Below are positions 57,289-64,000 of a stretch of 64,000 bases of DNA, piece after piece. Both the position numbers and the translations under genes were made by a program. Location: the NCBI GenBank assembly GCA_000198515.1, contig FP929140.1, positions 718,527 through 782,526 of the forward strand, read 5' to 3'. The notes below the pieces were generated by a model. That model searched no databases. It was not told the origin of the DNA and saw nothing but the letters and a program-made list of their open reading frames with translations. Source of the stretch: a gamma proteobacterium HdN1 (GTDB lineage: Bacteria > Pseudomonadota > Gammaproteobacteria > Pseudomonadales > Ketobacteraceae). The first letter of the stretch is position 1. Each line of letters opens with the position of its first letter.

Positions 57289-57873
57289 TTACTTGGCGAG
57301 GTTCGCGTTTGCAAAATCCCAGTTTACCAGTGCCCAGAAAGCTTCGAGGTATTTCGGGCGCAGGTTGCGGTAGTCGATGTAGTAAGCGTGTTCCCATACG
57401 TCTACAGTAATCAGTGGGGTCACGCCTGCTTCGGTGATTGGCGTGGCAGCGTTGCTGGTGTTGACGATGGCAAGGCTGCCGTCTGCTTTTTTCACCAGCC
57501 AAGTCCAGCCAGAGCCGAAATTGCCGGCGGCGGATTTGCTAAATTCTTCTTTGAACTTGTCAAACGAGCCAAACGCCTTGTTGATGCCCTCTGCAACTGC
57601 ACCTGTTGCCGCGCCGCCACCTTTGGGACTCAGGCTGTTCCAGTAGAACGTGTGGTTCCAAACCTGTGCAGCGTTGTTAAAAATGCCGCCGCTGGATTTG
57701 CGAACAACTTCTTCTAGGCTCTTGCCTTCAAACTCGGTGCCTTTTACCAAGTTGTTTAGGTTGGTAACGTAGGCATTGTGGTGCTTACCATAGTGAAACT
57801 CTAAGGTTTCTTCGGAAATATGGGGCGCCAGCGCATTTTTTGCGTAGGGCAGGGCGGGCAGTTCAAAAGACAT
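57289..57873 (-). CDS. sodB: Superoxide dismutase [Fe]
   Basis: 194 residues. Metal ligands in [11 protein letters not shown] (His), WNHTFYW (His) and [11 protein letters not shown] (Asp, His). [14 protein letters not shown] has the active-site Gln placed as in iron enzymes, and there is no signal peptide, so a cytoplasmic Fe-SOD. Strong ribosome site (GAGAGGAA) before ATG 57873. Confidence 0.95.
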   Translation of the reverse strand: MSFELPALPYAKNALAPHISEETLEFHYGKHHNAYVTNLNNLVKGTEFEGKSLEEVVRKSSGGIFNNAAQVWNHTFYWNSLSPKGGGAATGAVAEGINKAFGSFDKFKEEFSKSAAGNFGSGWTWLVKKADGSLAIVNTSNAATPITEAGVTPLITVDVWEHAYYIDYRNLRPKYLEAFWALVNWDFANANLAK

Positions 57874-58126
57874 GGTAGGTTCCTCTCTCTCAGGTTGACC
57901 AAGTGCTGCGGTTAATCATGTGTGGGGCGTGGATCAGATGCAAAAGAATTGCATTGATGCAGGTCTGTAAATCTATCAGATTTCTAAAAATAATGCGACG
58001 GGTTTAACCCATTGACGCTGCGTGGATTTTTGCGGCGCTGTTTTTAAAAGTCTGGCGGCGCCATTCTTGAAAATCTGAAAGCGCGAGATGCAAAGAAATG
58101 CTGCGAGAGCGCCAAGTGTAGACGAG

Positions 58127-58405
58127 CTATTCAGCTTCGCCAAAGCGGTTGTTGATCAGGGCTGTAATCTCTTCGAGCGCTTTTTCCCAGTCACGACCGT
58201 CGGCGGTGATCTCCAGAGTGGTGTTCTTGCTTGCGGCCAAGAGCAAGACCGCCATGATGTTTTTGGCGTCTGCCTGTTGCGCGCCTTTGAAAAGAATGAT
58301 CCGGCTTTCGTAGCGGTTGGCCATTGCTACGAGCTTTGATGCAGCGCGGGCGTGCAGCCCGAGCTTGTTGATGATAGTGATTTGGGTTTTTCCCTGTGTC
58401 GTCAT
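58127..58405 (-). CDS. ptsO: HPr-like phosphocarrier of the nitrogen PTS (NPr)
   Basis: 92 residues from ATG 58405. The phosphorylated His18 lies in LGLHARAAS. At the position of the regulatory Ser46 of HPr this protein has Asn49 (DAKNIMAVLLL), so HPr-kinase-type control is not possible. It follows rapZ in the rpoN cluster, the usual place of ptsO. The frame extends upstream across rapZ's end, but the family start is MTTQGKTQ. Confidence 0.9.
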   Translation of the reverse strand: MTTQGKTQITIINKLGLHARAASKLVAMANRYESRIILFKGAQQADAKNIMAVLLLAASKNTTLEITADGRDWEKALEEITALINNRFGEAE

Positions 58406-58457
58406 GCAAGGCGCCTTAATGCTGGAGTCTCTGTGGATGCTTGAGTCTCGATAGACG

Positions 58458-59363
58458 TTATAAATCTCGGTGGCGGGCCAGTATGTGGAAGTTGTTTGTC
58501 TCAAAGTGATCTTTGAGGCGCTCCACCATATACACTGAACGATGTTGGCCGCCCGTACAGCCAATGGCAATCGTCATATATGAGCGATTACTGGCGCTAA
58601 ATTGTGGCAGCCAATGTTCCAGAAAAACGCGAATATCGTCAAACATGCGGTTTACATCTTTGTCTGCACTTAAAAAAGTCTGCACCCCCTCATCCAGCCC
58701 TGTTTGGACTCTCAGTCCTGGCACCCAATGCGGATTGGTGAGGCAGCGCACGTCAAAAATAAAGTCCGCATCGCTGGGAATCCCATGTTTGAAGCCAAAC
58801 GAAAGGATGACCACGGTCATATAGTCGTCGTCGGTGCCTACTTGCTTCTTCACAAGATCGCGGAGCGAGTGGAGAGTCATGCGACTGGTGTCGATGTTGA
58901 TGTCTGCAAGAAATGCCACTGGCTTTAGCAAAACGCTTTCCCGTTCAATGGCTTCGGAAAGCGATAGCGAGCGAGTGGAGACAGGATGTTTGCGCCGAGT
59001 TTCGCTAAAGCGCTGCAGTAGGGTGTTGTCGTCGGCATCCAGATACATGATTTTGATGTCAGTGTCTTGCGCGCGTAGCGCTTCGATACTGGTGGGAAAT
59101 GCTTCTAACTGTTCTAGGGAATTGCGTGCGTCAATGCCAATAGCGATTTTTCGAACCGGAGCACTCTTGCGTTCTGCCAACTCTTTGATCAGACCAGACA
59201 TCAGACGCACCGGGAGATTGTCAACGCAGTAATAGCCCACATCCTCTAGTACGTGCAGCGCAGTACTTTTTCCTGAACCAGAGCGGCCGCTGATGATAAC
59301 GATGTTTTTGTTTTTATTTTTATGTGACGCTGGTTCGGGGTGTGTTCCGTTATCCGGCTGCAT
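58458..59363 (-). CDS. rapZ: RNase adapter protein RapZ
   Basis: 301 residues from ATG 59363 (GAGGC upstream). Walker A in ISGRSGSGKSTALHVLED at about 24-41, YYCVDNLP, FGFKHGIPSDADFIFDVRCL, and CTGGQHRSVYMVERL near the end. In enterics RapZ guides RNase E to the GlmZ sRNA to tune amino-sugar supply. A 19-residue Asn/Lys-rich extension precedes the P-loop. The gene lies between a terminator and ptsO. Confidence 0.95.
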   Translation of the reverse strand: MQPDNGTHPEPASHKNKNKNIVIISGRSGSGKSTALHVLEDVGYYCVDNLPVRLMSGLIKELAERKSAPVRKIAIGIDARNSLEQLEAFPTSIEALRAQDTDIKIMYLDADDNTLLQRFSETRRKHPVSTRSLSLSEAIERESVLLKPVAFLADINIDTSRMTLHSLRDLVKKQVGTDDDYMTVVILSFGFKHGIPSDADFIFDVRCLTNPHWVPGLRVQTGLDEGVQTFLSADKDVNRMFDDIRVFLEHWLPQFSASNRSYMTIAIGCTGGQHRSVYMVERLKDHFETNNFHILARHRDL

Positions 59364-59467
59364 GGTTGGAGCCTCTTTGTGAAATCCAAGCGGGTAGATG
59401 CAAGCTTGGTGTGGTTTCTCCAGATTGTAACGAAAATAGCCAATAGAGGAACAGGCTAGCAGAAAAT

Positions 59468-59502
59468 GAGAATGCCGAGTGCTTTTGGCGCTCGGCATTC
59501 TC
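59468..59502 (-). terminator. Terminator between hpf and rapZ
   Basis: GAGAATGCCGAG (59468-59479) and CTCGGCATTCTC (59491-59502) form a perfect 12-bp stem. On the minus strand it follows hpf by 35 bp and is followed by ATTTTCT. It marks the spot where ptsN sits in Pseudomonas-type clusters. Confidence 0.75.
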
Positions 59503-59537
59503 TATTTGCTGCGATGAATTCCGAGTTCAGAATCCGT

Positions 59538-59843
59538 TTAGCGCCCCATCCCCTGATGGCGGGCAGTGAGTTTCTCTTTGTGTTTCACTACTTGGCGGCT
59601 CAGTTTGTCGGAGAGCAGGTCGATTGCCGTATACATGTCTTCTGATTCGGCGTTTGCAAAATAATCAGCCCCTTTCATGCGGACGGTAGCCTCTGCTTTC
59701 TGTACGGATTTTTCCACCGTCAGTACTACCTGGATGCTGAGGATGTCATCCACCTGACGATACAACTTTGACAGTTTTTCAGAAGTGTAATCCTTTAGTG
59801 AGTCAGTCAGTTCGACATGATGTCCGCTGATAGCGATTTGCAT
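59538..59843 (-). CDS. hpf: Ribosome hibernation promoting factor (short type)
   Basis: 101 residues. MQIAISGHHVELTDSLKDYT, KLSKLYRQVDDILS and ATVRMKGADYFANAESEDMY are typical. Dimerises idle 70S ribosomes; being short, it would need RMF for 100S formation. AAGGAG lies 6 nt before the ATG. Directly downstream of rpoN. Confidence 0.94.
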   Translation of the reverse strand: MQIAISGHHVELTDSLKDYTSEKLSKLYRQVDDILSIQVVLTVEKSVQKAEATVRMKGADYFANAESEDMYTAIDLLSDKLSRQVVKHKEKLTARHQGMGR

Positions 59844-59922
59844 GGGTCACTCCTTTTCTCGGTGGTTTTACCAAGCGCGCTTGTGCGTGCTCGGTGGTGT
59901 GTAAAAGCGATGTGCAGAAAAC

Positions 59923-61572
59923 CTATACTAAACGTTTGCGTTCGTTGGACGGTGGAATTGCCAGTGCCTCACGGTATTTTGCAATGGTTCTTCTTGCCAC
60001 TACGATATCACGTTCGGCGAGCATTTCCGTGATTTTGCTGTCACTCAGAGGTTTTCGCGGGTTCTCCTCGGCAATGAGTTTTTTGATGATGGCTCGGATT
60101 GCGGTAGATGAGGCTTCACCGCCAGACTGCGTATTTACATGACTGGAAAAGAAGTATTTTAGTTCAAACACTCCGCGCGGAGTGTGCATAAATTTTTGCG
60201 TGGTCACGCGAGAAATCGTCGATTCGTGCATGCCGACGGCCTCGGCGATATCGTGCAGCACAAGTGGCTTCATGAATTCCTCACCTTCTTCGAAAAATTC
60301 AATCTGGTACTCGACAATTTTGCTGGCCACCTTGAGCAGCGTCTCGTTGCGGCTCAACAGGCTTTTGATAAACCATCGCGCTTCCTGCAGGTGATTGCGC
60401 AAAAAGGTGTTGTCGTCCGAAGAATTGCCGCGCTGCACCAGCCCTGCGTACTGGCCGTTAATGCGTAGCCGTGGGGTTGCTTCCGGGTTGAGTTCCACTT
60501 GCCAGCGCCCGTTGAATTTGCGAACGATAACGTCAGGGATCACATATTCGGTATTGTCATCACCCACACCAGCACCGGGATGCGGTTTTAGCGTGCGAAT
60601 CAGTTTGATGACTTCTTTCAGGCCGAACTCGGAAAGCTTGGTTTTACGAAGCAGAAGGGCGAAATCCCGTGATGCCAAGGCGTCGAGATACTTGGCGACT
60701 ACCTCTTTTGCGTTGGCAAGAAAGGGGGTGTCAGGCGCCAGCTGGTTGAGCTGTATCAACAGACATTCCTTAAGGTCGCGCGCGCCCACACCCGGCGGGT
60801 CGAATTGCTGAATGCGGTGTAGAACGGCCAACACTTCCTCCAGCGTAATCGCAGCCTCACCCTCTACAGTAAGGCTGGCAGGGTCTATCCCGATTTCTAG
60901 CAGCTCTTGATGTTGCAAGGCAATGATATCGGTCACCACATCTTGCTGCTGGAGAATGCCATCGCGTATTTCTTCTACGGTTTGGCGAAGGTAGCCGCGC
61001 TCGTCAATGGCTTCAATAATGGAAATGGCGATGACCTGATCCAGTGGCGACATTGGGGTCAGGTTGAGCTGCCACATCAGCGTGTCTTGCAGCGATTCAG
61101 GTTGTGAGTTACGGGCATCGAGATTGTAGTCATCATCGTCTGCCGCGCTGCTTCCCGCAGAGCTGAGCGCACCGTCGAAAACATCGTCCCAGTGGGTGTC
61201 CACGGGGAGTTCGTCGGGCATTGTGGTATCGGTAAAGTCTACTGCTGTTTCTTCGCTGCGCGTGGACAGTGGGCCGCTGTCCAGTTCGCTTTGGCTGTTG
61301 ATAGACTCATTGCGCTCTAGCGACGAATGGCTGTCGGTCAGCGAGCTGCGGTCGTCAGTGCTATAGGGTGCGTCGTCGCTGAGAGATTGATTGGTTTCGA
61401 TGCCGTCATCGTTGCGGGCTTCGTCCATTTCCAAAAGCGGGTTGGCGTCCAGTGCTTCCTGCACTTCCTGCTGAAGATCCAGTGATGAGAGCTGCAGCAA
61501 GCGGATGGCCTGCTGCAGTTGAGGGGTCATGGTCAGGTGTTGACCGATTTTAAGCTGTAGGCTGGGTTTCAT
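59923..61572 (-). CDS. rpoN: RNA polymerase sigma-54 factor
   Basis: 549 residues. N-terminal activator region ([20 protein letters not shown]), an acidic Ser/Asp-rich linker (residues about 50-150) longer than usual, core-binding and HTH regions, and the RpoN box [15 protein letters not shown] near the end. It directs transcription from -24/-12 promoters with ATP-driven activators. lptB lies upstream by 337 bp, a wider gap than in many relatives. Confidence 0.96.
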   Translation of the reverse strand: MKPSLQLKIGQHLTMTPQLQQAIRLLQLSSLDLQQEVQEALDANPLLEMDEARNDDGIETNQSLSDDAPYSTDDRSSLTDSHSSLERNESINSQSELDSGPLSTRSEETAVDFTDTTMPDELPVDTHWDDVFDGALSSAGSSAADDDDYNLDARNSQPESLQDTLMWQLNLTPMSPLDQVIAISIIEAIDERGYLRQTVEEIRDGILQQQDVVTDIIALQHQELLEIGIDPASLTVEGEAAITLEEVLAVLHRIQQFDPPGVGARDLKECLLIQLNQLAPDTPFLANAKEVVAKYLDALASRDFALLLRKTKLSEFGLKEVIKLIRTLKPHPGAGVGDDNTEYVIPDVIVRKFNGRWQVELNPEATPRLRINGQYAGLVQRGNSSDDNTFLRNHLQEARWFIKSLLSRNETLLKVASKIVEYQIEFFEEGEEFMKPLVLHDIAEAVGMHESTISRVTTQKFMHTPRGVFELKYFFSSHVNTQSGGEASSTAIRAIIKKLIAEENPRKPLSDSKITEMLAERDIVVARRTIAKYREALAIPPSNERKRLV

Positions 61573-61858
61573 TGATACGGATACGACGGCTCTCTGGAAT
61601 AGGAAAATGCACCAGCCCTTCTTTTAGGGCTAAAACCACCGAAAATCAATTGTTTGCGCAGCGTGGCAAGCCAACCCTCAGTTCACGTAGGCGTGTTGTT
61701 ATTGTAGATGCGGAATGTATTGAAGGCAATTTTCACGCCTATCTCAGTATAGGCGAGAGACGGCTTGATAGGGTGATCAGTTGGCGCATGGCGAAGCGTG
61801 CATACGAGCCGCTTTGCCGTGAAATTCCTGACGCTGGATTGCCCGAAACCGCGGGTCG

Positions 61859-61906
61859 CTTTTACTGAAGGTAGCTTTTAGTGAAGGTAGCTTTTGCTGA
61901 GAGTAG
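61859..61906. repeat. Three tandem 16-bp repeats before the lptB stop
   Basis: CTTTTACTGAAGGTAG, CTTTTAGTGAAGGTAG and CTTTTGCTGAGAGTAG lie head to tail, ending 3 bp from the lptB stop. The remainder of the 337-bp rpoN-lptB gap holds nothing else I can support. Confidence 0.75.
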
Positions 61907-61909
61907 ATT

Positions 61910-62635
61910 TCAAAGCTGAAATTGTTTGCCTAGGTACACTTCGCGCACTTGGGGGTTCGCAATGACTTTTTCGGGAGGGCCTTCGGCAAGAATGTGGCCC
62001 TCGCTTACGATGTAGGCTTTCTCGCAGATATCCAAGGTTTCACGAACGTTGTGGTCAGTAATTAAAACACCAATGCCGCGCTGTTTTAGGTGGCGTATGA
62101 TTTCCTTGATATCGTTTACGGAAATCGGATCCACACCGGCAAAAGGTTCATCCAGCAGAATGAATTGCGGGTCAGCGGCAAGTGCGCGAGCGATTTCAAC
62201 GCGCCGCCGTTCGCCGCCGGAGAGGGCCATTCCAAGCGAGTTGGCAATGTGGCCTACGTGAAATTCATCCAGCAGCTCTTCCATTTTGCTGATTCGCTGT
62301 GAGCGGCTCAGGGATTTACGGGTTTCTAAAATCGCCAGCAGATTTTCGCGTACTGTAAGCTTGCGAAAGATCGAGGCTTCTTGGGGAAGATAGCCAATCC
62401 CACGGCTGGCGCGCCCGTGCATTGGGAGATAGGTAATATCCTGATCGTCAATCAAGATATGGCCTTTGTCTTGCGGCACGATCCCGACAATCATATAAAA
62501 GCAGGTGGTTTTTCCTGCACCGTTGGGGCCGAGCAGGCCCACGATCTGGCCGCTATCAATCGCGAGCGAAACGTCCTCGACTACGCGCCGTCCTTTGTAG
62601 CTCTTTGCCAGATGCATCGCGCAAAGTCGGCTCAT
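61910..62635 (-). CDS. lptB: LPS export ABC transporter ATPase LptB
   Basis: 241 residues. Walker [16 protein letters not shown], signature [15 protein letters not shown], Walker [14 protein letters not shown], and H-loop [11 protein letters not shown]. Powers LptFG to move lipopolysaccharide out of the inner membrane. ATGA overlap with lptA. Confidence 0.97.
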   Translation of the reverse strand: MSRLCAMHLAKSYKGRRVVEDVSLAIDSGQIVGLLGPNGAGKTTCFYMIVGIVPQDKGHILIDDQDITYLPMHGRASRGIGYLPQEASIFRKLTVRENLLAILETRKSLSRSQRISKMEELLDEFHVGHIANSLGMALSGGERRRVEIARALAADPQFILLDEPFAGVDPISVNDIKEIIRHLKQRGIGVLITDHNVRETLDICEKAYIVSEGHILAEGPPEKVIANPQVREVYLGKQFQL

Positions 62636-63249
62636 GGCTTGGCACCGCTTTTGGGTGCCTTGGATTTGCCTTGCTTATCGTCTGGCTGGCTAGGTGGGAG
62701 CACCATTTTTACGCGCTGGTTGCCGCCTTTTACTGCATTCTTTGCATCTCCGCCCGTCGCCTGCATGCGGCGGGTGCGAATATCGTATTGGATGCGAGTG
62801 CCTTGAAATGTGCTTTCATTTTGCACAACGATCGCGTCGAGCTGCAAAATGAGTTTTTCGTCGCTGACGTAATAATCAATCGTTTTTGCTTTTGCGGTTA
62901 CTGGCGGCTGATCAGGTTCGGGCGTTTGGGTGAAAACCGCAGGGCTCCCTTTTGCGGTGACTTGCTGCACCTGCTTGTTGTTATCTGCGCGGATATAGAG
63001 ATCATCTGCGTTGATAATCAACGAACCTTGGGTCAGTACGACCTTGCCGGTGTAGTGGGCAACGCCTTGGCCTTCGTCGAGTTCAGCTTGGTCTGCGATG
63101 ATTTCGATAGGCTGCTGCCGGTCGCTCTCCAGAGCAAGTGCAGTGTCGCCGTACAATGTAAAACCAAGGCACAAACACCAAGCGCAAAGTGCAGTGAGCC
63201 TGCGAGTTAGCAGGAACGGGTGAATCTGTTTAGAAAAAGGATATGGCAT
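62632..63249 (-). CDS. lptA: LPS transport periplasmic protein LptA
   Basis: 205 residues from ATG 63249; a GTG two codons earlier (63255) is also possible. Signal peptide ([22 protein letters not shown]) then the OstA-like beta-jellyroll: [39 protein letters not shown]. It bridges LptC to LptD across the periplasm. A Lys/Pro-rich tail ([14 protein letters not shown]) follows. Confidence 0.92.
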   Translation of the reverse strand: MPYPFSKQIHPFLLTRRLTALCAWCLCLGFTLYGDTALALESDRQQPIEIIADQAELDEGQGVAHYTGKVVLTQGSLIINADDLYIRADNNKQVQQVTAKGSPAVFTQTPEPDQPPVTAKAKTIDYYVSDEKLILQLDAIVVQNESTFQGTRIQYDIRTRRMQATGGDAKNAVKGGNQRVKMVLPPSQPDDKQGKSKAPKSGAKP

Positions 63250-63339
63250 CGGCACGTTCTGTTCGAGGCTGGAGGCTGCGTAGTGGTATGCATTATAAAT
63301 CAGGCACTACGGTTCATGCCTTAATTACGACAAGATTCG

Positions 63340-63909
63340 CTAAGAAGACGGTGGGCTGTACCGGCTGATCACCTTGCTTTGCAGAGTGAGCTTACCGGTC
63401 TGCATCTCAACGCGCAATCCTTTGGCGTGAGTGTGATGGCCGCCCTGAGTAATGTCTACCTCGTCGTCAGTTTCCGCAGTTTCCGCTTTAGGGGAGACGT
63501 GCATGGACTGTGTGCGAAGCTCCACCGGCTGAGCTTTGTCGTCGAGCTTGCGAATCACAACGTCGCCATTAAGGTGCAGAGTCTCGCCCGCGTCTCGCGT
63601 GATGCCGGTGTTTGATGTCGCGTTCCAAGAGCGCTCGTCCTTGTCGAAAAACACAAGATTGGGTCCCTGAAACTCGGTCACTTCTTGCTTGGTGAAGTGA
63701 GTTGCTGTTTCGGCAAGCAATTGATAGTGCTTGTCGCCCTGATCGTCAAAATTCATTTGATTGATGCGGTCAAGAATAATGTCGGGCAGGGAATCTGCTT
63801 GCGCGGTGTTCGCGGGAGGGGCGGTTTTCCACGACAAATACCCGTTGATGCCCAGCGACGATAACACCGCGAGCAAGAGAATCGACCAAAAAAGATTTCG
63901 AGCGTCCAT
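63340..63909 (-). CDS. lptC: LPS export protein LptC
   Basis: 189 residues: one N-terminal membrane helix (LFWSILLLAVLSSLGINGYLS) and a periplasmic jellyroll (ATHFTKQEVTEFQGPNLVFF; ETLHLNGDVVIRKL). Receives LPS from LptBFG. 84 bp upstream of lptA, 9 bp after kdsD. Confidence 0.9.
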   Translation of the reverse strand: MDARNLFWSILLLAVLSSLGINGYLSWKTAPPANTAQADSLPDIILDRINQMNFDDQGDKHYQLLAETATHFTKQEVTEFQGPNLVFFDKDERSWNATSNTGITRDAGETLHLNGDVVIRKLDDKAQPVELRTQSMHVSPKAETAETDDEVDITQGGHHTHAKGLRVEMQTGKLTLQSKVISRYSPPSS

Positions 63910-63918
63910 GTCGGTTGT

Positions 63919-64000
63919 TTACATTACGCCAGCGCGAAGCAGGTCATGCATGTTGAGCGCTCCAACGGGGCGGCGGTCATCGTCAACAACCATCAGCCCG
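63919..64000 (-). CDS. kdsD: Arabinose-5-phosphate isomerase KdsD, C-terminal end only
   Basis: The last 27 codons are in the window: LMVVDDDRRPVGALNMHDLL then RAGVM and TAA. This is the end of the second CBS domain (VGALNMHDLLRAG is the family signature). KdsD makes arabinose-5-phosphate for Kdo. Position upstream of lptC is the usual one (kdsC is not between them here). Confidence 0.85.
   Translation of the reverse strand, partial: GLMVVDDDRRPVGALNMHDLLRAGVM

Noticed and set aside
57068-57502. 144-residue minus-strand frame overlapping sodB
   Set aside because: Mostly an alternate frame of sodB and of repeat DNA, with no protein-like pattern.
61572-61868. 98-residue frame upstream of rpoN on the plus strand
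   Set aside because: Overlaps the rpoN start, has no ribosome site and no domain; looks like chance.

Overview
The window looks like chromosomal DNA of a gammaproteobacterium that I cannot name to genus. The main clues are gene order. gatCAB is divergent from mreBCD, followed by maf, rng, yhdP and a nitrilase. A reverse-strand block runs kdsD-lptC-lptA-lptB-rpoN-hpf-rapZ-ptsO. There are also sdhCDAB, an NADPH-type sulfite reductase (cysJI) and darP. These orders resemble Pseudomonas-type genomes, but tldD is not next to the nitrilase and ptsN is missing between hpf and rapZ.

Layout. 1-11.4 kb: a ceramidase-like hydrolase running off the left edge, a DUF4105 envelope protein, cytochrome b561, YceI, the 23S rRNA methyltransferase RlmJ, an Hpt-coiled-coil-membrane protein, a von Willebrand A protein with a GlyGly-CTERM-like tail, a large SNF2-type helicase and an RlpA-like protein. 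11.5-15.0 kb: the succinate dehydrogenase operon with a clear promoter and terminator. 15.2-20.8 kb: an unknown lipoprotein-like protein, the guanidinium exporter Gdx/SugE, and cysJ-cysI.

20.9-39.5 kb is an accessory surface-polysaccharide locus. It has a large SLBB export protein, a Wzz-type chain-length protein, an RfaH-type antiterminator and a degraded VapC toxin beside an intact antitoxin. A leader carries a perfect 12-nt ops element, followed by a MarR-like EPS regulator and a flippase cut short by an IS3-family element. After the element come a three-gene cassette of unrecognised proteins (one a probable alpha/alpha toroid), a Wzx flippase, five glycosyltransferases, a Wzy-like membrane protein and an acyltransferase. 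Base composition changes several times along it, once inside a gene, so it is a mosaic. Its right border is an IS3 scar, a complete IS66-family element and the 3' piece of a DUF1016-type nuclease gene. The two IS elements join unrelated genes without target duplications, which suggests deletions at both places.

42.4-64.0 kb is core genome: gatB-gatA-gatC on the minus strand, mreBCD-maf-rng-yhdP-nitrilase on the plus strand, then darP, sodB, ptsO, rapZ, hpf, rpoN, lptB, lptA, lptC and the end of kdsD, all on the minus strand. No tRNA, rRNA or CRISPR array was seen. The most interesting regulatory story is the RfaH homologue encoded in the same locus as a consensus ops site.
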